Source: Verrucomicrobiota bacterium (GTDB lineage Bacteria > Verrucomicrobiota > Verrucomicrobiia > Chthoniobacterales > Xiphinematobacteraceae). Taken from it: 64,000 nt of DNA. The notes below the pieces were generated by a model that was given only the letters and a program-made list of their open reading frames with translations, was not told where the DNA came from and did not search any database. The stretch spans positions 1 to 64,000 of the forward strand of contig JAHFTB010000008.1 of the NCBI GenBank assembly GCA_023269545.1, read 5' to 3'. Below are positions 63,403-64,000 of the stretch, in pieces (the first letter of the stretch is position 1; every line of letters begins with the position of its first letter). The position numbers and the translations under genes were made by a program.

Positions 63403-64000
63403 TTATACATTGATATAATTATCCATGGCTCCCACCAATTCACTCGTTTCCTCTTGTGACACGCGCCATGCATAGTTAAAACCTATTTCTTGTACAATAT
63501 CTTGAAAAGTTTTCCCCGTATTATTGATCACTCCGGAACTAATAAAGAGATCAAATACCTCCTCGGCAGGACACTTACTACCCATCATTCTATTGCTCAT
63601 CAGCCACCCCTGAGAGGAGTCGTCTTTTCTCACAGCATCCCACAATGCATGGATCATATTTTTTTGATCCGGACCGGTGATCCTATTTAGGTCGAGCTTA
63701 TAGTTTTTCAATCTTTCCACTGCACTTTTTATTTCTTCCAGCTTACAAAGCTTAATCCCAGATATGAGATCCTCAACAGCCTTATCAATCATATGCTGAG
63801 GAACATTATCCATGGATGCACCACGAGGAGATATCTCCGGTACATATTCCTGATTTAAAGATGGCCGTCCCATAAAATCTCGAAAAGTTTTCCCAGTGTT
63901 GTTTTCCACTCCGGCCTTGACAAAGATATCAAATATCCTCTCCGCAAGGGACTTGCCGCCCACATTCCTATTCGATATCAGCCACTTTCCGGATTCGTTT
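63403..64000 (-). CDS. Duplicated-module ankyrin-like protein, runs off the right edge
   Basis: The frame is open to the edge with no start visible before it, so the gene continues outside. It contains two copies of one module: GKWLISNRNVGGKSLAERIF then DIFVKAGVENNTGKTFRDFM, and SQGWLMSNRMMGSKCPAEEV then FDLFISSGVINNTGKTFQDI. Between them lies a helical stretch (LSGIKLCKLEEIKSAVERL-like, ending with NMIHALWDAV) matching the middle region of the ankyrin protein at 26198-27103, so these are divergent ankyrin repeats. AT-rich and Asn/Lys-rich. Likely another host-directed or accessory protein; inference. The GTG at 63963 is not a credible start. Confidence 0.7.
   Translation of the reverse strand, partial: NESGKWLISNRNVGGKSLAERIFDIFVKAGVENNTGKTFRDFMGRPSLNQEYVPEISPRGASMDNVPQHMIDKAVEDLISGIKLCKLEEIKSAVERLKNYKLDLNRITGPDQKNMIHALWDAVRKDDSSQGWLMSNRMMGSKCPAEEVFDLFISSGVINNTGKTFQDIVQEIGFNYAWRVSQEETSELVGAMDNYINV

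Overview
The window is a gene-dense bacterial chromosome segment of moderate GC. It most likely comes from a host-associated member of the PVC superphylum, and I favour Verrucomicrobiota. The evidence is the combination of an LL-diaminopimelate aminotransferase (DapL), an McsA-McsB-ClpC operon outside Firmicutes, a verrucomicrobial-style autotransporter with beta-strand repeats, a family II pyrophosphatase with CBS and DRTGG domains, and a separate PurS/PurQ/PurL purine enzyme set. Three ankyrin-type proteins and one Inc-like protein (a paired hydrophobic segment plus a PPxY motif) suggest contact with a eukaryotic host. The taxonomic call is inference; there is no rRNA or other phylogenetic marker RNA in the window.

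Layout. 1-550: the end of a transposase and a fragment resembling a Phd/YefM antitoxin. 0.5-8 kb: purS-purQ-purL, then the SAM cycle pair metK-ahcY, divergent from an ArsR-methyltransferase fusion of SahR type with a palindrome between them. 8-17 kb: thioesterase, thioredoxin reductase, a CysJ-like flavoprotein, Mpl, the cysE-cysteine desulfurase-sprT operon and galK. 16.4-26 kb: an ElaB/YqjE/YqjK-like envelope cluster, Mn pyrophosphatase, a Na/Pi transporter, an amino-acid ABC transporter with a frameshifted permease, and a large MscS channel. 26-34.5 kb: ankyrin and Inc-like accessory genes mixed with RluE, superoxide dismutase, DapL, YebC and Nnr. 34.5-42.4 kb: rsbU-grpE-dnaJ as one coupled operon, a STAS protein, a lipoprotein, prepilin peptidase and MsbA. 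42.5-50.8 kb: purH, pdxJ, bioF, gatCA, mdh, HU, a gamma-carbonic-anhydrase-like protein and a BFN-domain protein. 50.8-64 kb: autotransporter, transaldolase, a secreted protein, ilvE-mcsA-mcsB-clpC, an AAA ATPase preceded by phased 10-bp repeats, and an incomplete repeat protein at the right edge.

The most striking property is non-coding. At least five families of short dispersed repeats occupy most intergenic spaces. Family 1 is a MITE-like element of about 87 bp with terminal inverted repeats, present about ten times in both orientations. Family 2 has the core TATAGCGAARCCNGTATAAAAT-like, broken here as TATAGCGAAGCC then GTATAAAAT. Family 3 is built from GTTCGTAG / CTACGAAC words. Family 4 is about 90 bp and ends in a CCCAG-TTC-CTGGG hairpin. 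Family 5 is an inverted repeat bounded by AGGACTTACGCA. Copies of families 1, 2 and 3 repeatedly begin exactly at a gene's stop codon so that the repeat supplies the stop, and a family 4 copy supplies the apparent start and N-terminus of Mpl. I regard this mosaic of repeats tailoring gene ends as the best candidate for something undescribed here.

I found no rRNA, tRNA, CRISPR array or riboswitch in the window.
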